Part shown: one piece after another, positions 6,385-6,894 of the stretch
How positions within the stretch are numbered: position 1 is the first letter of the stretch
Layout: each line of letters begins with the position of its first letter
Assembly: GCA_016779685.1 (NCBI GenBank)
Contig: JADHND010000086.1
Span: 1 to 6,894, forward strand
Reading direction: 5' to 3'
Source of the DNA: Shewanellaceae bacterium
GTDB taxonomy: Bacteria; Pseudomonadota; Gammaproteobacteria; Enterobacterales; Shewanellaceae
Length of the DNA: 6,894 nt
Made by a program: the position numbers and the translations under genes
Notes under the pieces: model-generated
The model's input: the letters and a program-made list of their open reading frames with translations, nothing else
Told to the model about the DNA's origin: nothing
Database searches by the model: none

Positions 6385-6418
6385 TTAGCACCAGCGCTTG
6401 GTTGAGCGCTGGTGCTAA
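6385..6418 (-). terminator. 14-bp perfect hairpin after the helicase gene
   Basis: TTAGCACCAGCGCT (6385-6398) pairs perfectly with AGCGCTGGTGCTAA (6405-6418) around a 6-nt loop. It begins 8 nt after the helicase stop, as a 3'-end structure would. The T-run usual for an intrinsic terminator is not adjacent: T8 follows 22 nt later on the minus strand. It may be an atypical terminator or an mRNA 3'-end stabiliser. Confidence 0.6.
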
Positions 6419-6426
6419 TAAAAGGG

Positions 6427-6894
6427 CTACTTTTTCTTTTTAATGGGCAAGTGCCCGACTTCTTGACTGTTATGAAAGGTTTTTGAACGTTTTGGAGTTG
6501 GTTTACGCTTGGCTTGAGAGGGTTGCTGGCGTGCGGACTTCGATCCGGATGGTGTGACTTTTGGGTTTGACTTTGTCTTTTGAGGGCGCCCTTTAAACGT
6601 TGCGGGTAAGGTTGCGACGGTGTCAAAATTGTCCACTTGCTTCAAAAAAGACCGCAGTTGTAGGTAAGACCCCCAGTCTTTAGGGCCCACGTAGGCAATG
6701 GCTAATCCCGTTGCCCCAGCTCGACCCGTACGACCAATGCGGTGGACATACTCTTCTGCATGCTTGGGTAAGTCAAAATTGAACACGTGCGAGACTTGAG
6801 CTAAGTCTAAACCGCGGCTGGCAATATCGGTGGTAATTAAAATTTGGTATTGGCCTCGACTAAAATCATCCATGACTTGATGTCGCTTCTGTTG
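6427..6894 (-). CDS. DEAD-box ATP-dependent RNA helicase, C-terminal part
   Basis: The 5' end lies outside the window; the frame stays open through base 6894, so an ATG at 6873 is internal. The visible 155 residues are the end of the second RecA-like domain. They carry KRHQVMDDFSRGQYQIL before motif V (TTDIASRGLD), then VSHVFNFDLPKHAEEYVHRIGRTGRAG with motif VI HRIGRTGRAG intact. The last 60 or so residues are a low-complexity basic tail rich in Lys, Pro, Ser and Gln and ending KKKK, as in many bacterial RNA helicases where such tails bind RNA. Expected role: ATP-driven RNA unwinding in ribosome assembly or RNA decay in the cytoplasm. It is most like the SrmB/RhlE group, but the visible part does not decide which. 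A 14-bp hairpin follows the stop. Confidence 0.93.
   Translation of the reverse strand, partial: QQKRHQVMDDFSRGQYQILITTDIASRGLDLAQVSHVFNFDLPKHAEEYVHRIGRTGRAGATGLAIAYVGPKDWGSYLQLRSFLKQVDNFDTVATLPATFKGRPQKTKSNPKVTPSGSKSARQQPSQAKRKPTPKRSKTFHNSQEVGHLPIKKKK

Noticed and set aside
6300..6626. Minus-strand open frame overlapping the helicase and the lipoprotein start
   Set aside because: Its sequence is low-complexity and it overlaps the helicase tail in another frame. The helicase frame carries recognised motifs and stays open to the window edge.

Overview
The window looks like a chromosomal segment of a gammaproteobacterium of moderate GC (estimated by eye at 45-48%). The main evidence is a long FadE-type acyl-CoA dehydrogenase that follows the Escherichia coli FadE sequence almost end to end, with a FadR-like operator in front of it. 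Genus cannot be fixed from this sequence. No RNA gene, insertion sequence, phage gene or CRISPR array is visible. Both edge genes are cut by the window. No gene-free stretch exceeds about 125 bp.

Layout. Bases 1-734 (+) hold the C-terminal part of a cation:proton antiporter with a TrkA-N-like NAD-binding domain. A 116-bp gap with an imperfect hairpin separates it from the convergent fadE gene (851-3379, -). fadE has a GTG start, three predicted N-terminal membrane segments, and an unusual C-terminal (KP)12 tail encoded by ten perfect copies of a hexanucleotide microsatellite. The 111 bp upstream of fadE contain a 17-bp FadR-like operator, a -10 candidate and a second, unassigned 17-bp palindrome. 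Next comes a two-gene operon on the minus strand: a 672-residue lipoprotein (lamin-tail domain plus a metzincin-like domain, 4285-6303), then a 263-residue exported DUF3108-family protein (3491-4282) that starts 2 nt after the lipoprotein stop. The last gene (6427-6894, -) is the C-terminal part of a DEAD-box RNA helicase, followed by a 14-bp perfect hairpin.

How the genes relate. fadE is the first dehydrogenation step of fatty-acid beta-oxidation and appears to have its own fatty-acid-responsive promoter. The lipoprotein and DUF3108 protein are probably co-transcribed, both leave the cytoplasm, and both lack a known role; they are the best candidate here for an undescribed functional pair. 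The most striking single observation is that the lipoprotein keeps the three histidines and the Met-turn of a metzincin, but the catalytic glutamate of HExxH is a threonine (HTLGHNFGLKH). This suggests a pseudoprotease or a binding protein. The antiporter and helicase look like unrelated neighbours.
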